NCBI GenBank assembly: GCA_001051155.2 | Contig: JYIP02000004.1 | Span: forward strand, 2,040,383-2,104,382 | Length of the DNA stretch: 64,000 nucleotides | DNA from: Chrysoporthe austroafricana | Taxonomy: Eukaryota; Ascomycota; Sordariomycetes; Diaporthales; Cryphonectriaceae | Direction of reading: 5' to 3' | Program-made: the position numbers and the translations under genes | The notes under the pieces: generated by a model | What the model was told of the DNA's origin: nothing | The model's database searches: none | The model's input: only the letters and a program-made list of their open reading frames with translations | Part shown: one piece after another, positions 12,712 to 22,892 of the stretch | Position numbering within the stretch: position 1 is the first letter of the stretch | Layout: each line of letters starts with the position of its first letter

Positions 12712-13552
12712 TCACGGGTTGTAACTCACGACACTCAGATACTGCACATCAAAGTACGTTGTGTCTGTCGGACCAGTCGAGCCGCTGCTGCCCAGCATCT
12801 GGTAGTCGATAATCATGTAGAACGGCTGTCCGACCATATCGGAGCCGTATTGGGTGGTTATCAGGTCCCCGTTGATGTAGAACTCGGCCCTGAGCGTGTT
12901 CCCGTCGTCTTCAGGCCGCAGCTCCACCAGGATCGTGTGCCACGCCGTCGTCGGCGTCGAGTACGCGTAGTTTTGCGCCGTCACCACGGAGCTCGTGTTG
13001 AACGTGTTGAAGCTGATGTCACCGTCGCCCTTCCACTCAGCGAGGTCGATCTCGGGCGGCCAGCTGTTGACGCCGTCGAGCCACCACGCGGGCCAGCACC
13101 CCTCGGCCACGGGCGCCACGAAGTTGGCCTGGAAGTCCAACCCGCCGTCCGCCTCGACCGTGAAGTACTGCTTCGCGTACACCGTGCCGGAGTTGTAGCT
13201 GAGGGACGAGTCCGAGGCCTGAGGGCCCGTGTAGACAGACTCGAGCTGCAGGTAGGCGTTGTCGACGATGGTCACCTGCGACTCGAGCATAAGCGCCGCA
13301 CCGTTGTGAGCTGTTCTCTTGTCAGAATGAAGTTCTGGCTACGCTAGTCATCGAACTGTGGCACTTGCTATCGCCCCATGGATACGCATAGTTGAAGTAT
13401 TCCTCGAGATCAGCCTGGCTGTCGAAGCACGTGTCGGGGATAAGGGTTGTCGCGCGCTTCTTCAGCTCACGCTCGCGCAGGGGGTCGGCGTGCCTGGCAC
13501 CAACAAGGCCGGCTCCGAGAGCAAGGGCGAGGAGGAGGCGTGAGGAGGCCAT
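12712..13552 (-). CDS. Secreted GH16 family endo-beta-glucanase
   Basis: A 264-residue glycoside hydrolase of family 16 (laminarinase/lichenase/cell-wall glucanase type). Exons are 13552-13357 and 13310-12712. A signal peptide (MASSRLLLALALGAGLVGA) is followed by a Kex2-like KKR site near residue 33. The catalytic motif is PEIDLAEW, with nucleophile Glu152, Asp154 and acid/base Glu157, the GH16 consensus ExDxxE. CWPAWWLDG upstream of it and AWHTILVELRPEDDG downstream are family landmarks. The single 46-nt intron would use an unusual GTTCGA donor but gives the expected HTHNGAALM junction and closes the frame. The protein probably cleaves beta-1,3(4)- or beta-1,3-glucan outside the cell; no GPI signal or carbohydrate-binding module is seen, so it is a short secreted form. 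A TATAAATA box lies about 205 bp upstream. Confidence 0.88.
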
Positions 13553-15434
13553 TATTCGTAGAGCGAGTCTTTCTAGAGGTGGAAGAGCAGGGACGGGGAA
13601 CGTTTGGTATAGTGGAACCGTCTGGCCACAAGAGTAGCAGCACGCTATGCTAGGCTGCACTGAATAGAGTGGGGGAAAGGTAATCGGGGTCCCAGTACCT
13701 CACATGGGATGATCGAAAACTCCCCGAGAGACGAGATGACGAGCGGTCTGGGTCCTATTTATACTCACTAAGGTCTTCTCATAGACCCCTTTCATGAATC
13801 ATCGAGAGGAGCAAGGATGACTTACAATCGTACCATCACATCTCGCGCGCGTCTCCGTATTCGAGGACAAATCTGAACACCCACTAGGGCTGTGACCCTC
13901 CTGGGGGGGTAGGCGCCGGGGGTTGGAAACGGATCTCCCCTGTGGGGCAGCTCGGCAGTCACAACCGCTGAAGAAGGTTGTATCGTGTGCCTTTACTCCA
14001 CGAATCTCAAGCATTGAGGTTACGAGATGGGGAACAAGATAGCGGTTGTCTGCGGAAGCGAGCCAAATGGGGTACATAGGGAAGGTAGGGGGAGGAACGG
14101 GCCCGAGGTGCAGTAGAGGTTGGCGAACGACGACACTGGGGCGGATGTTCACGCACGGGGCTTTCGGAGCCGGGGTCCTAAGCGAGCCAGTTGACTTTGG
14201 CGACTGAGTGGAGGGATCGAAACGAGAAGAGGGTTGCCGTTTGAAGATCGACAGGGCGTGACCTCACTTATACTTTGGTTATGCATATATTGATCTTCGG
14301 GCCAAAGTAGTACTAGGAGTTTGCATGAACTCTGTAAAATTCTCGCATTGACGATCTGGAAGCTACGGAATTGTTATTAATTCCTTACTGAGTATAGCGA
14401 CCCTTAACATCCAACCTTTTGATTTAGGGGCCGGGGGGATAGGGACGATGAGTCTGGCTGAGAGGAATCATCACCGTAGCCGGTGCTGAAACTTGCCAGC
14501 GTAGCGAACGCCTTGCTGACACACCTTTCTGCACCTAACTTCCTCTACCACACTCTCCGTGGTGATCTAGGTGAAAGCTACTAGTCACTATGTCACAGAC
14601 ATCGTTCCCCAACCTCTTGGTGGACCTGGCGTTGTCATCCTTTGGTGCAGGTCCCGTCCTCTATGAGGTGGTATCGCGACAGGGGGTCGTGAAAGGTAGC
14701 TGCCACCTCGGTGTTCAAAGCCATCATAACATCAACGTCTGAGGTTATGGGCCTGTCGTAACCGCAAGCAATGCTTGCAGGAATGCTAGATTCGTCACCG
14801 ACTTTGTTCTCATCAGGCTCGTCAGCACTGCTATGGATGTCGTTGCCCGGGCTGTTGGTGACATTGGTCGCGGCAATTTTACGAACGAATTTTCAGCTAT
14901 GGCGCTTGAGCTGAGAAAGTTACCCTTTTTGGCGGTTCTCAGCCCACATACTATCTCGTTGCCCACGCCAGATGCGGCTGAATGGATTTGGACTCGGAGT
15001 TCAAAGATTACGGTTCTCATTGGCCACACCGAATAATCTTAAATAGAGTTTTAAGTTCGAATTTCAAAGTCTATACTCACTAAGGCCTTGCGTAAGTGTG
15101 AGGTACTTCTTTTAAGTTGGAAGTTTTCCTCCGTGTACGCGACTTCTCAGCTCGCTTCTCTCCTCGCTTTGTCATGGTGCCCCTAGTTTCTTGATTATGG
15201 TGTACTTTGAGAATTTACCGCAGAAGGGGATAATTCATGATCAAGGTTTAGCACACAGACGGTCAGGATCAAAAAGCTGTATTTGGTGTGGTATCTCCAT
15301 AGACGCGCACGTTGGTCAAATGCGGCTTAGGCACCAGGTATCAAGTTACAAAAAATCAGTATAAATAGGGAGCCCCTCGGGACAATGCACAGCCCCAAGG
15401 TCCCGACTGTCTAACAGAAACAACAAAATTTTCA
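13553..15434. other. Intergenic region
   Basis: About 1.9 kb between the GH16 start and the 3' end of the amino-acid permease. It holds the GH16 promoter on the left. Two near-identical 18-bp segments, tatactcactaaggYctt, occur at 13760-13777 and 15072-15089. No supported gene. Confidence 0.6.
13756..13763 (-). promoter_or_regulatory. TATA box of the GH16 gene
   Basis: TATAAATA on the minus strand, about 205 bp upstream of the ATG at 13552. It is the only strong TATA in the proximal upstream region. Assignment is by sequence and position only. Confidence 0.45.
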
Positions 15435-17347
15435 TCAAAGGAGACCACGGATAATGCGCATTGCCCAGCTCTGCCGAGGGGGGGCATCATCGTCCTCAGG
15501 GTTGTGGAGGCGCAGGCCAGACTTCAGGTCTATCTCCTGGATCGGAACCATGAGGCGCCAGTCCTTAGAGTAGATCTTCCAGCCCAGATACAACGCGAGG
15601 ACGACAGGCGCCGCGAGGAAGCTCTCGAAAAAGACTTGAGCGTCAGGAGTGGCGGAGGGGGAAGGCTATCACAAGGTCAGCGGATATGCAAGGTTGATGG
15701 GTGCGCTGCAGAGGACACGTCTTACATAGAGAGAGCTGTAGAAGGTCGCGATCAGGCACAGCACGGCGAGGATGAATCCGATCCAGCTGCCCCAGATACC
15801 AAGTGTGGGCTTATATGGAATCTGGTCGAGGGTGTATCCCTGGGCCTTCCAGGCCTGGCGGAAGCGGATGTGCGTGGCGCAGATCGTGCCCCAAACGAAG
15901 AGGTACGACAGGCCAGACAGCGAAAGCAGCCAGCCGAAAATGGTGCTCTCATCAGTGGCCTCGCCGATGAAAGCGAGGAAGCCAAAGGCGATCTGGATAA
16001 GAATGCACCAAATCGGCCGACCCGAGCTGTCGACGTAGGCCAGGAACCTTGGGGCCATTCCGCGCTCTGCCATGGCCTGCATTGTCCTAGTAGAGCCGAA
16101 TGTGCACGAGTTGGCCACAGAGATGACAGCCAAGGTGATGACCGCGTTGAATATCGAGGGCAGGACCGAGATACCAGCGTCCTGGATGGCGAGCACGAAG
16201 GGGGAGGCCTTGGTGTTCGCCCCGGATGAGCCCTCCAGCCTGGGGTCGGTGTAGGGTAGGATGAGGCCAACAATGAAGAGGTTGACGACGTAGAAGAAGG
16301 TAATCCGCCAGAAGACTTGCTTCGTGGCCTGGGGAATAGCCTTTCTCGGGTTCGTGGACTCAGCGGCCGCAAGGCCCACAAGCTCCGTTCCTCCGAAAGC
16401 GAAGCAAGCAGTCACAAACACGCTGCAGAACCCATTGAATCCATTGGCGAATGCGCCCGGATCGTGCCAGTATTTAGCTCCGATATAGCCCTGGTTTCCG
16501 ACGCCTCCACAGTTGATGACGATGCCCAGGATGATGAAACCCGTGCATGCAGCAATCTTAATCATAGAGAGCACGAATTCGACCTCGCCATAACCGCGGA
16601 CGCCAAATATCTGGATCGCAGAGAGGACCACGAGGAAGACGGTGACCCAGATACCTGCGCATAGTGTCAGTGCTTGAACCCCAAAATATAACACCACAGG
16701 ATGGAAACTAACCCATATTCAGATCGTCTCGCCAGAAGGTGATGGTGATCGATGCGGCAACGAGCTCGAACGGCAATACCGTCAACCAGGAGATGGCGTA
16801 GTCCCAGCCCATCGCAAAGCCCCACGAGGGATCAACGAACCGGACAATGTAGGTATAAAAAGCGCCGTTGACCGGATAGAGGACGGCCAACTCAGCCAGG
16901 GCCTGGCATGTGAACAGCAGCATCACGCCGATGATCATGTAACAGATGACAAGCGAGGCAGGACCGCCGGTTCGAAGAGCACTTCCGGATCCGACGAACA
17001 GACCAGCACCGATGGCACCACCTAGAGTCCAAGTTAGAATTGTGAGCGGGGGGGGGGGAGGAGTCGAGGAAGTCGCACCGATAGCAATCACTAGCAGATG
17101 ATCGTTAGCATAAGCGGTCCATTTCGTGGCACTGTGGTCAAGCAATAGGAGGCGAGAAGCGCTCCGGGTGGGACGTGTGTGTCTTGGGCGTTGACTTACT
17201 CTGCATGTGCCTGTTCTTCAGGTCGCGGCTCAACGAGCTTCCCTTGTGAACAACGCCGACCTCCTCGTCGACGATCGACGAGCCGGAAACAACCTGAGGC
17301 TCGTAGGCCTCCTTGGCTGACACATCCTTTTCGTCGTAGTGGGCCAT
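15435..17347 (-). CDS. Amino-acid permease (APC superfamily, YAT family) with 12-nt microexon
   Basis: A 542-residue proton-coupled amino-acid transporter of the plasma membrane, normal length for the family. Exons are 17347-17200, 17090-17079 (12 nt), 17021-16713, 16654-15726 and 15665-15435; summed length is 1629 nt, in frame. A hydrophilic N-terminus ends in LKNRHMQ, and the microexon supplies MIAI so that the signature RHMQMIAIGGAIGAGLFVGSG is restored. About 12 membrane segments follow, with family motifs PVNGAFYTYIVRFVDPSWGFAMGW and FAFGGTELVGLAAAESTNPRKAIP. The C-terminal tail ends WAMRIIRGLL. The ATG at 17347 is chosen because the in-frame codon further upstream is GTG. A TATAAG element lies at 17481-17486 on the minus strand, about 135 bp upstream. 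Substrate range is not deducible. Confidence 0.93.
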
Positions 17348-20300
17348 CTTGCTCGGCGTCACAAACTGTGAAGTGAAGCCTCCAGAGGCTGGGGAGGTTC
17401 AGACACTGGGGAAAGAAACTGCGGCTGAGAGGACAACAGAAAAATTGATCGCATGCACGAAGGGACGGAGCCCGGGGCTTCTTATATGAGTGGCATGATT
17501 AGATTCGCGTTATACTGTGCAGACGTAGACGGGTCCGGAGTGGCCATGGCTTGATAAGGATGGTTCGCCACAAGACAGGGGCACAGGAGCTAAGCTGGTC
17601 TCGAAGCAGCGCCAAGCAGCCCGGAGCTGCCAAGGTACTGCTAACATAGCAGAGCAGGAGACAGAGTATTGGACGAATGCTAGTCAGTCGGGCGACACCA
17701 GAATCTGGAATGTAGAAGCTGGCGTAGCATGGTGGCCCCCTGTGGTGGTCAAGGGTAGACCGAACCCGAGAGTCTGGAGGGTGGTCGCATCGACTTAGTC
17801 CTGCAAGCCTCGGATAACCCAAACGGCCTGCTTAAAGTGCCCCCAGCACTGCGGTCCGCAGTGCCTTGCCGCAGTGCCCTGCCACAGCCTGCGGTCTTGA
17901 GCAGGAGAGGTCCTCGTCGCCAGAGACACGAAAGATACCGGGCTGACCCGGGGTGCCCGGCAGCATAGGACTGAGACAAGTCCAAATTAGAGGGAGCGCC
18001 TGGCCCGACACAAGGCAGCCGTGGCTGGCTCAGAGAGACATGCGCCGTAAATAATCATAGCTTGGGGTCCCCAGTATTCCGCCCCGCAGATTCACTGCTT
18101 GGGCTCATCTGAAGGTCTCCCGGGACCAAGGACGTGGTATCTCGCCTGGTCGTGATGGGGGTTGCAGCGCATGCGGTCATTCTCTTCGTCCTGTTCAAGC
18201 TGCATACTGATTGGCGAGACTCAGTGCAGTGGGCCTGTCGTCATGCCATGGGAGAGGTGTCTGATCACGACAGGAATAAGCGACAGCAGGATACTATCCT
18301 GTCAGCCGCTTGGGAAGGGAGGTGGCCGAAATGACCCCAGGTTGGCCTGACGTTGAGAGCGCAATCCCTGCAGGCGTTGGACAGGGATGCTAGCATGAGG
18401 GTCCGGCGTTATTATCCCTGCCTCCTGATAAGGACGTCGGCCGCCAATCAGGAAGGTGGGGGCGGGGTGTCTTGTCTGCATTGCCTACTACTTCGTCCAC
18501 ATACAGTAGTATCGTAGGCTGTCTACTTAGGGTCGGGCTTGCCGCAGCTATAGCGCTGCCTGGTGAGGCCTTTTTTGGTCTCCCTTTTCTTACTACGTAT
18601 TCAATTTGACAGCGTCGACGCGTGACGTTCTCAGACCCTAGTATCGGTACGGACGGCTTTCCCCCACAATACAATTATGGAATCTGCATGTGGGTTCCCT
18701 GCTGCTCCACGTGGGGAAATTCTTCAAAGTCCCCAGATTTCATAGATGTTGATTGCGCGTTGCGACTTTCCACAGACGCAGGTGGCTGGCAAAGAAAACG
18801 AAAAGGGAAAGAAAGGAAGAAAAAGAGGGAGACAGGCAAGAGGAAAAAGACAAGGCGGAGAGAGAAAATTTTAGTGAGTATTGTTCAGCTCTGCTCGCTA
18901 GACAACCTGAAATCACCTGGCCTGGCCAGGTATGCGCGTTCTTTTTCCGATGTCACTTCAACCTGTCACTCCAACCTCGAACTCGGCCTAGTGCCGATTT
19001 TCCACCTCTTATCCAGAGCCTGACTCGATCATTCCGCGACTAATTCAATCTTCAAATCTGATTTGAGAATGCCAATATCGTCTCGAAAGGATCAATATTC
19101 CTCTCTCAACAACAAATTACGTATCAGCTGCTGCGTCACCCGAGCTGTCTCACAGTAGATACGCTTTTCGATCATGGACCTCCGCCATGGCAGATCAGTG
19201 GCCTCGAGGAACGGAATATCGGGCTGAGCCTCGATGTGAGACATGCCGCATCTCGCTGCATTATGTGGATGTCTCCAAGATCTCGCCGGCCCTCATCTCG
19301 TCGAGATGTCATTCCTCTCCCCTGCAGGCCCAACATTGATCCTCGACAGCGCCGCGGCTCCCCCCAGATCTCCGTCCCGCTCTGCTGATCTCGCTCAATG
19401 CAGCGGTGCTGCTTCATCACAGGCTTCTAGCGTTTCTAGACGGCCACTAACGCAGGTCCTAGCAAAGCGCAGCCCTGCTGGGTACGTTTCACTGCATCCG
19501 CCGCTGGTCTTACTACCATAGTATAGTACAGCCGAGATCAACTCATGCGCTGCATGTTAGCCCCACTAGACTGGAGCGGCTCTGAGACCAGGCGCACTGC
19601 CTCGCTAGATCGCCCTGCGGCTGAAACTCTATCGCTCCCGTCGCCCGGCGGGGGGGCTACTGATGGACAGCCTTCTAATGCTTAGTTATATCTTGTATCT
19701 ACCCCTTTCCGCCTTGGGCTACGCTTGCAGCACATTCTTATCACATATGGTACGATGTGAAAGTGATGGTAGAGTCAGACCTTTTGTAATGGCCCGTTAT
19801 CCGCGGCTACCAGTCTAGGTCAATCACGTGCTCTTGACGTGTCACCCTTGAGCCGCTGCTGAACGAGTACGCATGAAAGAAAGCTACTGTGTATGGAGAG
19901 GTCAATGTAGTATGTTCACGCGCCAGACTGCTGTGGACCATTCCGCCATTCATCTTACATCATCAGTCATACACACCGTCTCTTGTGGTCCCCATGCTGA
20001 GGACAACCTCAAGCCCGGTCTTCTCAAATGAATTGCCATTTGCTCCCTTGTCCTGTGAGAGGTCCCAGGGGGGCTGCGTCGAGCCGTTATATGGGGCCCA
20101 TCTCGACCGTGAAATATTCCCTCCTCGCTTCAGATCGGGAGGAATTAGCTGACGGCTGTGAGGCTGCAGTTGGAGCCAATAGTCCGCCTGCCAAGCTCAA
20201 CCGCATGCGCCTGAAAGACGTGCATTTGTGGCGTAGCACGACACAAACCACCTGCAGGGGTTCGCGAAGGCGCAGTCTTTTGTTGGGTAACTGGCAGATG

Positions 20301-21247
20301 GGAAACAGAGAGGCGCCTCCGTAAGTAGAATCCATCAGAGGTCTATGTGTAATTAGTGCCATTTGTACCTGCGAGGAAAGTTCGAATTTTGGGGGGGGGG
20401 GGGGGTTTTTCGGGGATGCCCCTGAAGAGCTCATCTTTTGCAATTCTGTTCACAAACTCAATGGCAAGCTCAGCGTTGGCACTGGAGTATGGGTTCTGTC
20501 TGACATTTGCGTGATAAACAAGGCCGGCCCTCCTGTTTCTGGCGATCCTAGATGGAATGCCCGCGGGATTGGGTCTGTAGATCGATTCCTGGGAGCCTTG
20601 ATCCGTACTGTCTTAAGAAACCGGTACGTAATTCTTGGAGCCCGGGTCCCAGAACGGCAGAGAGGCTGACCTCGCAGCCAGTTGCTTCAAGAGAAACCCA
20701 CAAAGCCGCTCTATAGCTCACAGAAATTGACAATGACTGTATTAAGGAAGCACCTGTGTTGGAAATGCCGTTCAGGTGTCGGGTGCTTCCACCAGTTGCT
20801 TGACAGGAAAAAGAGATTGGCTCGGACACAGCAGCTAGGGTTGAGCTCTGATATGTGACAAGGATTTTGTCCTTAGTACATCAACTTCAAATTGTCAGCT
20901 CAACCAGGATCTGGATGGACGCTGTTCGTCTCTTTTGAAAAAGGCCGTCTCCACAAAGGCTATGTATATACCCGAAACCGTCACAGTGAAATCCACGAAC
21001 CAAGGGCACCGGCGCGTGATTGTAAACATGGATTCGCGGTTTTTACTGTGGCATTTTGCATCCACACAACTCGAATGACTCTAGATAATTATGACTCCGG
21101 CTACTATAGATTCTCACGCCCAGTATACATCGAGAAGAGACGACCATACCGAGATATGAACTGAAACAAGCCCTTATGTGATACCTAAGACACCAGAAAT
21201 CTCCAAGCGATAGCCCTTGAATCAGTTATTTGCTTACCTTATTTTTT
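17348..21247. other. Large intergenic region with simple-sequence tracts
   Basis: About 3.9 kb without a supported gene, the longest such stretch in the window. It holds the permease promoter at the left, GCAGTGCC-type short repeats near 17840-17890, a purine-rich run at about 18790-18870, and a run of 15 G followed by T5 at 20391-20410. ORFs are short, on both strands, and show no domain, signal peptide or splice pattern. No transposon protein or long terminal repeat was recognised. Confidence 0.55.
17481..17486 (-). promoter_or_regulatory. TATA-like element of the permease gene
   Basis: TATAAG on the minus strand about 135 bp upstream of the permease ATG (17347). Position and sequence are plausible for a core promoter; there is no other evidence. 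Confidence 0.35.
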
Positions 21248-22560
21248 TCATCTGTTCTTGCGCTGTGGATCACTTGACTCGGTCTTTAGTTTCCTTTTTC
21301 CGGTTGGATTCGAAGTCACGGTCTTCAGTAGCGCGGTACATTCAAGGGAAGTATCCTTTAATAATCCTAGTAGCGTAGTTATTTCCAGGGGAAAGATTTT
21401 GATAGCTTTATTGTCCAGCGATAACTTCGTGTCTGAGGTTTGTAGGTCGTGGGCGCTCAAGCTGAGCAACAGCGCATCGTTGACCTTTGTCAGGAAGGGC
21501 AAATTCCATTGTAGCAATCCCTTGTCAACTATCTTGGTCAAGATAGTGGTAAATCGTCGCAAAAGTCCCTTCAATGTGTCACAGTTGCTTAAATGAAGAA
21601 GCTCTTTGAACATGCCAAGATAGAGCTCCTGGGTCGACTGGCACTTGCCGGTTATTTCGAAGCAAAATTTGAGATAAGCCACGGACGCAGCTCTATTTTT
21701 GACCCGTCCGGATTCAGGACGTGGGCTCACAATTTCCACATTCGGGTTAGCTCTGGCCTTGAGAAAGAGCATGAAAATTCCCTCTTCAAGGAGAAAAGAT
21801 AGATTACTTGAAGCAATCTTCTGCTGCTTAGGGCACCGGTACTAGATGTGTGTAAGTAGCTCCTCCCAGGGGTTCATGCCTTCACAACCGTGCGCTTTAT
21901 TCGGATCCATGCCCCGGTTTTCCAAGTTGCGGACCAAGACATCAGTTCATTTTCCCCTTCCTCATTGGACGCCCTGGTAGGGGTCTGCTATTAAGAATTG
22001 CAGAACTGGCAACGATCCGACATCTGATAGGAAGCCCGGTTCGAGAGATAGCTTGCTATAGATGTAGTCGAAGAATTCGAGTCGTAGTAATTGCTTTCGG
22101 AGTAAAGCTTGCTTGATGCATGGTGAAGAGCTTGCAGTAAACTGCCATTTGTTCCCGGAAAGCAGGCATAGGAAACTGCGATCAAGCTCCTCAAGCAGAG
22201 AATGGTGGCGGAAATCATCGCAAAGTCGGTATTCAACCTGCTTAGCGTATCTTCGGGTCTCTGACAGAAGATTGAGCCCCATGCGTCGACAGGTTGCGTT
22301 CATATAGGTAGTCTCGTGTTTACCGAACGTCGTGTGCCTGATCCTTTCCGAGGCCGATGAAGTTTGATTATAGCAATGTCAGCCTTGAGTATACTGAGAA
22401 CTGGGCTGAATCTCAGACGAGTATCGACCTTGGTGGCTAGGAAGTCATGTATTTCTCGGATATTCAAGAAATCCCTCGCATTTCGGTGAAGGAAGGTCAC
22501 GGTTCCATTAGCACATAGTACAATCAATGTAAAGAAAAGACCTTGGAGTCCTTTTGCCAC
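21248..22560 (-). pseudogene. Decayed C-terminal part of a NACHT/STAND-type protein
   Basis: Conceptual reading shows TVTFLHRNARDFLN (about 22500-22460), which resembles the post-NACHT region of many fungal NOD-like STAND proteins (GNVTFLHRTVRDFL consensus). After one frame change near 22300 the same frame runs on with a weakly conserved helical region, then ENRGMDPN..NPWEELLTHI and KARANPNV, which resemble the ankyrin-like GADPN..TPW repeats that end such proteins. The frame is interrupted by TGA (21962-21964), TGA (21947-21949) and TAG (21842-21844), and no N-terminal NACHT or effector domain precedes it. I read it as a 5'-truncated relic. The last segment (21772-21248) remains open but has no credible start. 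Family assignment is by pattern recall, so moderate. Confidence 0.5.
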
Positions 22561-22892
22561 TGCCTACCGACATTTGATGAAAACTTCTAATGGAAAGCCT
22601 GCTTCTAAGCCGTGATGGAGGTGATACATTGATCGCTTCGTACGTACCTACGTATTGTAATCATGTGAAAGACCAACGCAGTGTGAGCTACAAAATTGAA
22701 CTTTGTCTATCTAGGTATCATCAACCATTCTGACCATCTGCCAGGCGTCTTTGTGGACAGGTATTAAGGCAAAGTAGAGAGCTCAGTAGGAACGCCGTCT
22801 TTGATATTGATGGCAACAGTGAGTATCGTTACCGCCACCAATACATGGGAATCACCAGTTACGCCACAATCTGTACTAGATCGTTACTTAAT
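22561..22892. other. Short intergenic gap
   Basis: 332 bp between the NACHT-like relic and the 3' end of TTI1. Nothing recognisable beyond the expected TTI1 terminator and 3'UTR. Confidence 0.5.

Noticed and set aside
12511..13347. 278-codon open frame on the plus strand
   Set aside because: Antisense to the GH16 gene; Arg/Val-rich shadow without a domain.
15504..16229. 241-codon open frame on the plus strand
   Set aside because: Antisense shadow of the amino-acid permease exons, whose motifs and splice sites are unambiguous.
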